Source: Caldilineaceae bacterium
GTDB lineage: Bacteria; Chloroflexota; Anaerolineae; Caldilineales; Caldilineaceae
Reading direction: 5' to 3'
DNA length: 37,690 nucleotides
Assembly: GCA_020433455.1 (NCBI GenBank)
Contig: JAGRCP010000032.1
Span: forward strand, 1 to 37,690
The notes beneath the pieces are model-generated. The model did no database searches and was not told where the DNA came from. It was given only the letters and a program-made list of their open reading frames with translations. Both the position numbers and the translations under genes were made by a program. The first letter of the stretch is position 1. Each line of letters begins with the position of its first letter. Of this stretch, positions 31,184-37,690 are shown one piece after another.

Positions 31184-31290
31184 AACTCCTCGAATACGAA
31201 TGAGTAAAAAGTAATGCGTGCTGCGTCATCGTCGTCTGCGGCCCTCTCCGAAATTTTTCCAGTGCCAACAAAATTACGCAGTACGCAGTA
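31184..31290. repeat. Intergenic repeat with shared 18-mer
   Basis: Contains AATGAGTAAAAAGTAATG (31199-31216), identical to 18640-18657, followed by CGTGCTGCGT; an approximate reverse complement (ATTACGCAGTACGCAGTA) lies near 31273-31290. It fills the gap between the GH3 and SDR genes. Confidence 0.6.
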
Positions 31291-31298
31291 GCCAGCCG

Positions 31299-32510
31299 TC
31301 ACGCCAGCGCAATCCGCTCCTTGAGCGCCATGACCCGCCGATACGATTGGTCGATGCGCGCCTCGCTGATTTTGCCCTCTTCCACCATGCGCCGGATGGC
31401 GCTGTGGGCTTGTTCAGGCAGATTGCGGGCGAAGCGGATGTTATTGGAAAGAGCGATGATGTCCACGCCGGCCAGGACCGCGACCTGAACCGCTTCGTCA
31501 AAGGCGTAGTAGTTGCTGATCGCGCCCATCTGCATATCGTCGGAGATGATGACGCCGTCGTAGCCCATCTCCTCGCGCAGAAGACCGGTGATGATGTTGT
31601 GCGAGAGGGTGGCGGGCAGGTTGGCGTCCAGCGTCGCGTTAAAAATGTGGGCCGTCATCACGGCATCGGCCATCCCGTCGGCGATAATTTTGCGGAAGGG
31701 TATGAGTTCTTCTTCCGTCCACGTTTCGGTAACGTCCACAAAACCGTAGTGGGTATCGCCCCGGGAACTGCCGTGGCCGGGAAAATGCTTGAGCGTGCAC
31801 ATGACGCCATGGCGATGATGAGCGGCAATAAACTGCTCGGCGTGGGCCGCCACCGTAGCCGGATCGTGGGAGATGCTGCGTCCCAGGCTGCCGATGACGG
31901 GGTTGTTAGGGTTGACGTTGACGTCAACCACCGGAGCCAAATTCAGGTTGATGCCCAACTCGGCCATGGTGCGGGCGATGCTGTCCGCTGCAGCATCGGT
32001 CTTTTCCAGATCGTTCATGACGCCCAGGTAGGCGGGCGAGACCGTAGCCGGGAAGCCGTAGGCCTCCTTGAGGCGATTGACTTGTCCGCCTTCCTCATCG
32101 GCGGCGATGAGCAGAGGCGTGACCGCGGCGGCCTGGATTTGATCTACCAGATGGCGCACTTGCTCGGGCGAGGCGATGTTGCGCCGCCCGCTGCCCAGGG
32201 CTACATCCCGATCAAAAAGAACGACCGAACCGATGCGTTCATCGCGCAGATTGGCCTGGAGCACAGGGCTCTCTTCCAGCGTCAGCCCCCGGAAGCCGGC
32301 CATGAGCATCTGCCCGATCTTTACGTCCAGGGGCGGCAAGGGCGCGGCAAGCGACGGACGAATACTCGCCGCGGGGAGAGGCGGAAGGCCCTCTTTGGCC
32401 AATCCCGGGCGCGTCCAGGCGCCGCCTGCCAGCAAGCCCAGCAGGGCGGAACCCTGGCGCAGGAAGCGACGCCGACTGATGGATGGGTAATACGATTTTG
32501 GTCTTGGCAT
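31299..32510 (-). CDS. Secreted glycoside hydrolase family 3 (NagZ-like beta-N-acetylhexosaminidase)
   Basis: The 403-residue protein has a Tat signal (SRRRFLRQGSALLGLLAGG, about residues 11-29), so it is exported folded, and a GH3 barrel of the NagZ type. Seen are KHFPGHGSSRGDTHYG (about 236-251, the conserved loop with the His of NagZ enzymes) and the nucleophile motif VIISDDMQMGAI (Asp about 322). It would remove N-acetylglucosamine from peptidoglycan or other glycans outside the membrane. The ATG at 32510 lies about 34 nt after the predicted transcript start; a TTG at 32540 would be almost leaderless. Confidence 0.9.
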   Translation of the reverse strand: MPRPKSYYPSISRRRFLRQGSALLGLLAGGAWTRPGLAKEGLPPLPAASIRPSLAAPLPPLDVKIGQMLMAGFRGLTLEESPVLQANLRDERIGSVVLFDRDVALGSGRRNIASPEQVRHLVDQIQAAAVTPLLIAADEEGGQVNRLKEAYGFPATVSPAYLGVMNDLEKTDAAADSIARTMAELGINLNLAPVVDVNVNPNNPVIGSLGRSISHDPATVAAHAEQFIAAHHRHGVMCTLKHFPGHGSSRGDTHYGFVDVTETWTEEELIPFRKIIADGMADAVMTAHIFNATLDANLPATLSHNIITGLLREEMGYDGVIISDDMQMGAISNYYAFDEAVQVAVLAGVDIIALSNNIRFARNLPEQAHSAIRRMVEEGKISEARIDQSYRRVMALKERIALA

Positions 32511-32550
32511 AACAGGATTTTTTATTAGGCGGAACGACAAACTGCGGACT

Positions 32551-32580
32551 ATTCTAGCGACAATGTGGACGCAACGCCAA
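32551..32580 (-). promoter_or_regulatory. Candidate promoter of the GH3 gene
   Basis: On the minus strand TTGGCG (32580-32575) and TAGAAT (32556-32551) are 18 bp apart. This lies between the divergent GH3 and CPBP genes. Confidence 0.45.
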
Positions 32581-32682
32581 ACCCGCCTCTTTACCGTCGC
32601 CGCAAAATCGTTGCCTGCCGAATCCTTGTGTTAGACTATGGGGCATATTTTTATGCGCCAGTTGTGTGTTTGGAGAATTTTT

Positions 32683-33768
32683 ATGTCTCAAATTATGGGC
32701 GTCGTTGTCACATTTGTCCCCCTTATTTTGATCATCTTTGTCGCCAATATCGCGCAGGCCCGCCGAGAAAAGGACCTTCCCTACGGCGGCTTTGCGGCGA
32801 TGGCCTATCTGTCCATGATGATACTGTATGCCGGGGGCTTCCTGGCCGGCCTTCTGTTTCAATTGGGCGTGGCTACGCTGCGTCAACAGCCCGAATTGGC
32901 CGGGCAGATTACCGAGGCTATGGGCGGTATCGATCTGTTCGGCATGTTCGAGTCGCCCATGCTCTTCGGTGCCGGTTTATGGGTCTCGTCCCTGATTGGC
33001 CTGGTGCTGCTGCTCAAGCCCGTGCGGCGTTTCTGCGCTCGCTTTATGCCCCTGGACCCTGAAAGCCCTGTCCATGCCATAGCCCTCTCCTGGACCATGC
33101 TGGTGATCATCAATCTGGCTATGACTCTGGGCGTGGGCCTGGGCAATATGACCGAAATGGTTGCGGCCACGGAAGAGATGGAGGGAGCCGCAGACGTTTC
33201 CTCTATGACCATGATTACCCTCTGGACCCAGCAAATCCTCACCGCGCTCCTGGCGCTTGTGGGGGTAGGATGGCTCACGCGTCTCTCCTGGCAGGGCGCA
33301 TTAACCCGGGTTGGCGTTGTGCGGCCTAGCATGCGTCAGGCGATTATCGGCGTCGCGTTCGGTCTGGCCATGGTGCCCGTCGTCGTTGCGCTGGGCGCAT
33401 TGGCTGCACAGTTCAACATCGGCGTGGACCCCGATGTAGACGCGCTGACCGAAGAGTTGCTTGGTCCGCTCTTTACCTCCGCCTTCGGCATCTTGACCCT
33501 GGGGTTGGCCGCTGCGTTGGGCGAAGAGACTATCTTCCGCGGGGCGGTTCAACCGCGTTTCGGCATTCTGGTTACCGCCCTGCTTTTTGCTCTGCTGCAC
33601 AGCAACTACGGCATCACGATCTCCACGCTGATCGTTTTTATATTGGGGCTCATGTTGGGCTATCTGCGTATGCGCCACAACACCACAACCGCCATGATCA
33701 TGCACGCGGTCTACAATATGAGCCTGGGCCTGATTTCGCTGTTGGGCATGTCATGGATGGATGTCTAG
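32683..33768 (+). CDS. CPBP family intramembrane glutamic endopeptidase (Abi/CAAX-type)
   Basis: The 361-residue membrane protein has about eight hydrophobic segments. The C-terminal half carries the CPBP motifs: EETIFRG (E-E-x-x-x-R, about residues 280-286), ALLHSNYG (His, about 305) and MHAVYN (His, about 345). Such proteins cleave within the membrane, for example prenylated CAAX peptides, anti-sigma factors or bacteriocin-related substrates. The N-terminal half (about 1-180) is extra to the catalytic domain. I prefer the ATG at 32683 after TTGGAG; an upstream ATG at 32638 is also possible. The stop overlaps the MFS start. Confidence 0.85.
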   Translation: MSQIMGVVVTFVPLILIIFVANIAQARREKDLPYGGFAAMAYLSMMILYAGGFLAGLLFQLGVATLRQQPELAGQITEAMGGIDLFGMFESPMLFGAGLWVSSLIGLVLLLKPVRRFCARFMPLDPESPVHAIALSWTMLVIINLAMTLGVGLGNMTEMVAATEEMEGAADVSSMTMITLWTQQILTALLALVGVGWLTRLSWQGALTRVGVVRPSMRQAIIGVAFGLAMVPVVVALGALAAQFNIGVDPDVDALTEELLGPLFTSAFGILTLGLAAALGEETIFRGAVQPRFGILVTALLFALLHSNYGITISTLIVFILGLMLGYLRMRHNTTTAMIMHAVYNMSLGLISLLGMSWMDV

Positions 33769-35002
33769 CGTGACGGACTCGGTTTGGCGACGCAATCTCG
33801 CAATTCTTTTCTCGGTTCAGCTTCTCTCCACAGCCGGCTTTAGCCTCATTTTCCCCTTCCTGCCCCTCTATGTGCGGGAAGTCGGCATTGCTACCCATGG
33901 CTCGCTGGAGTTTTGGGCTGCGCTGGTTTTCTCTTCCCAGGCCCTCACCATGGCCCTTTCGGCGCCCATTTGGGGCGCGCTGGCCGATCGCCTGGGCCGT
34001 AAGATGATGATCGCCCGGGCTACGCTGGGCGGCGCGGTGATTCTGGTCCTCATGGGCTTTGTGCATAATGCGGAGCAGCTTGTTCTTCTGCGCACCGTTC
34101 AGGGCGCGGTGACGGGCGTGGCCGCGGCCGTCACCGCGCTGGCCGCTGCGCAGACGCCGCCTGGGCGCAGCGGCGGCTCCTTGGGCCTGCTCCAAACCGG
34201 GCGCTGGATCGGCGTTGGCGTCGGCCCCTTGATTGGCGGCGTCATGGGCGACGCGTTCGGCTTTCGCGAGAGCTTTTGGATCACCGGCGCGCTGCTGGGC
34301 CTGGCGGGCCTGGCCGCGGTCTTCGGTCTCCAGGAAGACTTCACGCCTCAACCTCCTGAAGAGCAGGTGAGCATGTGGGCCGATTACCGGGCTCTTTTCA
34401 CTGCGCCGGGTATGACAGGTCTCTATTCTCTTACTTTCCTTCAAAGTTTGGGTCGCACCATCATTACGCCTTTTGCCGCGCTCTTTGTCGTCCAGCTCAT
34501 GGGCACCGAAGTGGGCGCGGCATCCATGACCGGCCTGATCGTGGGTTCTGCCGCCATTACGGGGGCGTTCAGCGGCGTCTGGCTGGGGCGCCTGGGGGAT
34601 CGCATCGGCCACACGCCTGTGCTCATCGGCGCGGCTTCGTTTGCCCTGGCCGCCAGCCTGCCCCAGCCTTTTGTTACTGCGGCCTGGCAACTGGTTGTGC
34701 TTCAGATGCTCAGCGGTTTCGCCGTGGGCGGCATCACGCCGGCCCTGGCCGCGCTCATGAACCTGTGGACGCCGTCAGGTCATCAGGGCGCGACATACGG
34801 CCTGGAGAACAGCATCAACGCCGCCGCGCGTATGGTTGCGCCCATGGCGGGCGCGGGGATTGCCGTGTGGCTGGGCCTGCGGGGCGTTTTCGTGGGCGCG
34901 GTTGTGATCTACGGCATGATTGTTCTGCTCGCGCTGAGCGTAGCCCGCTCCGCGCAGCGCGCCCATCGGGCCGGCAGCCGCCAGGTGAAGGTGCGGGTTT
35001 AG
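33761..35002 (+). CDS. MFS transporter (drug-efflux type)
   Basis: The 413-residue protein has twelve predicted membrane helices and the MFS loop motif between helices two and three, [12 protein letters not shown] (G-x-L-a-D-r-x-G-r-k), repeated in degenerate form [11 protein letters not shown] in the second half. The start [25 protein letters not shown] and the [18 protein letters not shown] segment resemble TetA/EmrD-type multidrug exporters. It overlaps the CPBP gene by 8 nt, so they form an operon. Its TAG stop shares bases with the TAA stop of the opposite SPFH-like gene. Confidence 0.9.
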   Translation: MSSVTDSVWRRNLAILFSVQLLSTAGFSLIFPFLPLYVREVGIATHGSLEFWAALVFSSQALTMALSAPIWGALADRLGRKMMIARATLGGAVILVLMGFVHNAEQLVLLRTVQGAVTGVAAAVTALAAAQTPPGRSGGSLGLLQTGRWIGVGVGPLIGGVMGDAFGFRESFWITGALLGLAGLAAVFGLQEDFTPQPPEEQVSMWADYRALFTAPGMTGLYSLTFLQSLGRTIITPFAALFVVQLMGTEVGAASMTGLIVGSAAITGAFSGVWLGRLGDRIGHTPVLIGAASFALAASLPQPFVTAAWQLVVLQMLSGFAVGGITPALAALMNLWTPSGHQGATYGLENSINAAARMVAPMAGAGIAVWLGLRGVFVGAVVIYGMIVLLALSVARSAQRAHRAGSRQVKVRV

Positions 35003-36036
35003 GCGGCAGGGGGAATGGGCTTGAGGATGCGATAATCCTCGTCGGTCATTACGTACGGCTCTTCTTCCTCGACAGGATCTTGCGATTTGGTTGCCGACTC
35101 TCCCGCATCTTTTTCTACCCTGCTATCCCAGGAGGGGTATCTGCGCACGCGGACTTTTGGCTCGCCGCCTTCATCCATCGTAATATCTTGTTGCATCTCT
35201 TTTTGTTGTCCCCTCTCTTCGAAAAGCATACGGTGGACTCTGGTCATATTGATTCCTTCGATAGCAGAAAGCATTTGCAGCAGATCGTCTTTTGTTGCAT
35301 CGGGTAAACGCTCCTGCATAAGTTCAATCGTTCTTCCCCGTTCGAAATTGCTAATCATCTCTTCGCTTAACAGAATTCTGGTAATGACAATGGGATGGGA
35401 TGAATCAAACAGCATTCCGATTGTCGGCAGGCTTTCTTCCAGAATAGACGCCGTTTTCTTGAGCATCTTGCGGTTTAGTTCAACCCCTGGGAGGATGGGG
35501 ATGAGCTTATCGAAGAATTCCCCATCCTCTTGCAAGAAATGGTCCCCTTGAATTTCCTGGTTTGATGCGATCAGCGCATCTCGCACTTTATTCGTCAGGT
35601 GCGTGCCTCGCTCTCCATCGTTAAATTGAGCAAATGGGCCCACTTCTTTGTGACTGACGTTCGCCGCCTCTTCTAAATCGGTCCGGTACCAAAAATTCAG
35701 CGCATACCCATAGGGGATGCCGTGCGTAAGCAGCCCCTGAATAACGATATCCGTATCCTGATTACGGACATTGATATGCTGTGTGACTCGCTCGTATTCA
35801 ATCAAGTCCAGATTTGGAAGCTTTATCCGTCTTTTCCGGATTGTCTCGGTGCCGGGACCTGCCAGCCGGTTATATTGCCCATCGCGATAAATTACCCAGC
35901 GTTCATAATCAGGAATAACATGCGGCTTGATCCCCAAAATATTGCGTACGCGTCGATATGCCAGCCATAGCAAGAGGAATGCCACTCCTATTATTATGGA
36001 TAATAAGATGCCATTGAATCCCCCCATCAAGGACAT
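34999..36036 (-). CDS. Membrane-anchored SPFH/band-7-like protein
   Basis: The 345-residue protein has one N-terminal membrane helix (about 10-27) and then a segment that fits the start of SPFH/band-7 (stomatin/prohibitin) domains: [17 protein letters not shown] (about 47-63, like the G-x-Y-x-x-x-x-x-PG pattern), followed by [24 protein letters not shown] (about 104-127, the D-G-x-x-x-x-x-x-x-x-x-Y-x-V-x-D type strand). The rest (about 160-270) is helical and the tail is acidic and disordered. SPFH proteins form membrane rings or scaffolds. It overlaps the AAA ATPase gene by 10 nt and is the last gene of the operon. The SPFH call is by motif only. Confidence 0.65.
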   Translation of the reverse strand: MSLMGGFNGILLSIIIGVAFLLLWLAYRRVRNILGIKPHVIPDYERWVIYRDGQYNRLAGPGTETIRKRRIKLPNLDLIEYERVTQHINVRNQDTDIVIQGLLTHGIPYGYALNFWYRTDLEEAANVSHKEVGPFAQFNDGERGTHLTNKVRDALIASNQEIQGDHFLQEDGEFFDKLIPILPGVELNRKMLKKTASILEESLPTIGMLFDSSHPIVITRILLSEEMISNFERGRTIELMQERLPDATKDDLLQMLSAIEGINMTRVHRMLFEERGQQKEMQQDITMDEGGEPKVRVRRYPSWDSRVEKDAGESATKSQDPVEEEEPYVMTDEDYRILKPIPPAA

Positions 36037-37055
36037 TCCCCTTTTGTGCGCTCCAGATGAGCCGCAAAGACCGGACTAAACCAACTTAGAGGGCTAAAGT
36101 TTGTTATAAGCCCCCGGTATTTTAAATGATTTGCTTGCTCAAGTGTGAGCATGATCTCTTTATCGGCATAAATGCTCTGAATCATGCGTTGCTCATGAAA
36201 GGCCAGATTCTTTAAGACGCGGCAACACTCCTGGCTAATGTCTTTTTGATCTGTAAAGTATTGTAGTAAAGCCTCTCGTTCGCGCAGCGGCGGGGGCGAG
36301 TTACTCCATGCGTCAAAAAGAACACGGATCAGCCGGGCATGCCCGCCTGCCAGCCAAAGCAGATACTCGCGATCTACCTGGCTGAGCGGGCGTCCGTGAT
36401 TGTTGTTGAGATGTTCTAACATCTGAGCTGCATCATGCTCATTGTATGGTCCTAATCCGTAAATGCGATTGGAAAATAGGTCGTAGAATTTCGAGCGTTG
36501 ATCCAATTGATGTTGATATCCCACTATGTGGGGCAACTGCTTGGTGATGACCAGATAACTTAGCAAATCCCGATTGCCGTCATCCCGAAACGCGCTCAAA
36601 GTGTCGAGCATGGATAGCGGTCCCTGCTTAATCACGTAATCAAAGTCGTCCAGAATAAAAAGGAGCCGATATCCGTTTTGCCGGCAGAGCCAGTTGATGT
36701 TGGTTCCTAACCGGCGGCGGGAGCGCTCTTCTGCATCGGTTAGGCTGCGGATGTTATCGCTGGGCAAGAAAATATCGTGTCGCTCCACTGCGTTGAGAAG
36801 CGCGTCATTCATGATTTCCCACAGGCTGGCGGGCGTCTCTTCCCATATGATGGCGTTCACTGACGTGACAACGAGCGTGTCGGAGCGATCGCCAAGAACG
36901 CGTTTTCGATAGGCAAAATCATCGCGCAAAACACGCAGCAGGTTCGATTTACCCGTGCCGGCAATGCCCACAAGGCCCATGGAGTCGCCCCTGTCGGCAT
37001 TTTTCAAGATTAGGGTGATTGCGTCAATGCGATAATCGTCAGGATAGCGGGCCAT
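36027..37055 (-). CDS. AAA ATPase (ORC/Cdc6- or TniB-like)
   Basis: The 342-residue protein is a P-loop ATPase: Walker A GIAGTGKS (residues 30-37), Walker B LLFILDDFD (131-139) and a sensor-like strand SYLVITKQ (about 165-172). The layout, a short N-terminus, an ATPase domain of about 230 residues and a C-terminal winged-helix-like part (about 255-330), resembles archaeal Cdc6/Orc1 and other STAND-related ATPases. An arginine-rich stretch (RSRRRLG) lies before Walker B. No helicase or integrase is near. The start at 37055 lies 44 nt after the upstream gene. It overlaps the SPFH-like gene, so they are translated together and probably act together at the membrane. Confidence 0.75.
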   Translation of the reverse strand: MARYPDDYRIDAITLILKNADRGDSMGLVGIAGTGKSNLLRVLRDDFAYRKRVLGDRSDTLVVTSVNAIIWEETPASLWEIMNDALLNAVERHDIFLPSDNIRSLTDAEERSRRRLGTNINWLCRQNGYRLLFILDDFDYVIKQGPLSMLDTLSAFRDDGNRDLLSYLVITKQLPHIVGYQHQLDQRSKFYDLFSNRIYGLGPYNEHDAAQMLEHLNNNHGRPLSQVDREYLLWLAGGHARLIRVLFDAWSNSPPPLREREALLQYFTDQKDISQECCRVLKNLAFHEQRMIQSIYADKEIMLTLEQANHLKYRGLITNFSPLSWFSPVFAAHLERTKGECP

Positions 37056-37099
37056 GTGAGCAGCAGTGATGATGAGTATCAGAAACTAGAAAGAAAGTA

Positions 37100-37690
37100 T
37101 CATTCCCCGCCGTTCCTGATGACTTGCTGAATTGCTTTTAAAATGCTGTTTCGATCTTCATTATGCGTCAGAACAAGCATTGTCTGCATAACACTACTGG
37201 AACTTCGTGCTTGCACGTCAGGAAGAATAGGGCGAATTTTATCAGGCTCACATGCCAACAAAATGCGCCCGCCTGTTTCTGTACCAATGAGAATTGCAAA
37301 TGGCGCACGGTGGCCAGACATATAGTAGATGGCCCGGGTCCCATTTGACTTATCCTTTTCAACCCCAATTCTGCCGTCAAGCCCCAGAATTGCGTGGTGT
37401 AATTCTGATACGGCTCCATGAATTGTGCTGGAAAGCAATGTGTCCGGTATAGCAGGATATGGTGATTCGTTTCCTAAAAACGGTAGTTCTGGAAGAGGTC
37501 GTTTTTGTTGCAAATGATTCACCAACTGGTTAAGCAGCTTCACGGTTTCCGCATAGAGAACGCCTGCAATTGATTGGTCCCTCTGTTTGGGAATGAGGCG
37601 AACCAAGTGAAGGCTAATGGCCATCCATAGCCGCTCTTTCCAAAACTCATCATCGATTTCCGCAGAAAAATATTCTAGACGCTCGATTAG
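37100..37690 (-). CDS. Uncharacterised protein, 5' end outside the window
   Basis: I do not recognise this protein. The frame stays open through the right edge: the 22 codons before the in-window ATG at 37624 contain no stop and read on as LIERLEYFSAEIDDEFWKER, so the true start is probably outside. The visible part (about 196 residues) has mixed alpha/beta character: a helix around VKLLNQLVNHLQQ, then strands AIYYMSGHR, FAILIGTETGGRILLACEP and a C-terminal helix ending RNGGE. There is no transmembrane helix. It lies 44 nt before the AAA ATPase gene in the same direction. AT-richer codon use matches its two operon partners. Confidence 0.7.
   Translation of the reverse strand, partial: LIERLEYFSAEIDDEFWKERLWMAISLHLVRLIPKQRDQSIAGVLYAETVKLLNQLVNHLQQKRPLPELPFLGNESPYPAIPDTLLSSTIHGAVSELHHAILGLDGRIGVEKDKSNGTRAIYYMSGHRAPFAILIGTETGGRILLACEPDKIRPILPDVQARSSSSVMQTMLVLTHNEDRNSILKAIQQVIRNGGE

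Noticed and set aside
31218-32528. Plus-strand open frame of 436 codons opposite the GH3 gene
   Set aside because: It is the antisense shadow of a well-supported GH3 gene, has His/Asp-rich composition without family features and no ribosome site.
1-37690. tRNA, rRNA, CRISPR arrays, insertion sequences or prophage genes
   Set aside because: No tRNA-like T-loop segments, no regularly spaced repeats and no transposase or integrase coding sequence were noticed anywhere in the window.

Overview
The window is high-GC bacterial DNA with tightly packed genes. The gene content fits an uncultured Chloroflexota bacterium of Anaerolineae/Caldilineae type: an F420-type nitroreductase family protein, lipoproteins with classical lipoboxes, a MacA/MacB-like exporter cluster, a branched-chain amino acid (Liv) ABC system, and intergenic gaps filled with short word-repeats. 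This placement is inferred from gene content and composition only; there is no rRNA or other phylogenetic marker here. Several promoters of the form TTGACA-N17/18-TATNNT can be read directly.

Layout. 1-1215: a Ddn-like oxidoreductase and a convergent GNAT acetyltransferase. 1246-3233: a promoter and a three-gene operon, DinB-like protein, six-Asp-box beta-propeller protein, and a MoaD/ThiS-like protein ending in Gly-Gly. 3234-3541: a perfect 19-bp inverted repeat and a candidate small RNA with two CU-rich (anti-Shine-Dalgarno-like) hairpin loops. 3542-5382: mgtE on the minus strand, with its own promoter and a leader of about 450 nt that contains an intrinsic terminator shortly before the start codon (riboswitch-like). 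5473-8125: lysine 2,3-aminomutase (kamA) with a structured leader, followed by an ATP-grasp ligase of the D-Ala-D-Ala ligase family. 8225-13765 (minus): a phosphonate-type ABC importer, phnD-phnC-phnE, with an unusually large PhnE, then a P-loop kinase-like gene and a CoxG-like gene.

13892-20793 (minus): a TetR-led operon of three FtsX/MacB-type permeases, one ATPase and one lipoprotein adaptor. A palindrome next to the tetR promoter suggests autoregulation. 21012-26944: a livK-H-M-G-F operon with a terminator-like hairpin between the binding protein and the permeases, followed by a class I aminotransferase (27062-28378). 28588-29755: a ComEA-like helix-hairpin-helix lipoprotein and a small membrane protein. 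29785-29859: a 19-bp perfect inverted repeat. 29934-32510 (minus): an SRPBCC protein, an SDR with altered catalytic residues and a Tat-exported GH3 hexosaminidase. 32683-35002: a CPBP membrane protease and an MFS transporter.

34999-37690 (minus): an operon of visibly lower GC that runs off the window edge. It encodes an uncharacterised protein (5' end missing), an ORC/Cdc6-like AAA ATPase and a membrane-anchored SPFH/band-7-like protein. With its changed base composition, overlapping genes and lack of recognisable household function, this is the best candidate for an undescribed system. The candidate small RNA and the mgtE leader are the best non-coding candidates.
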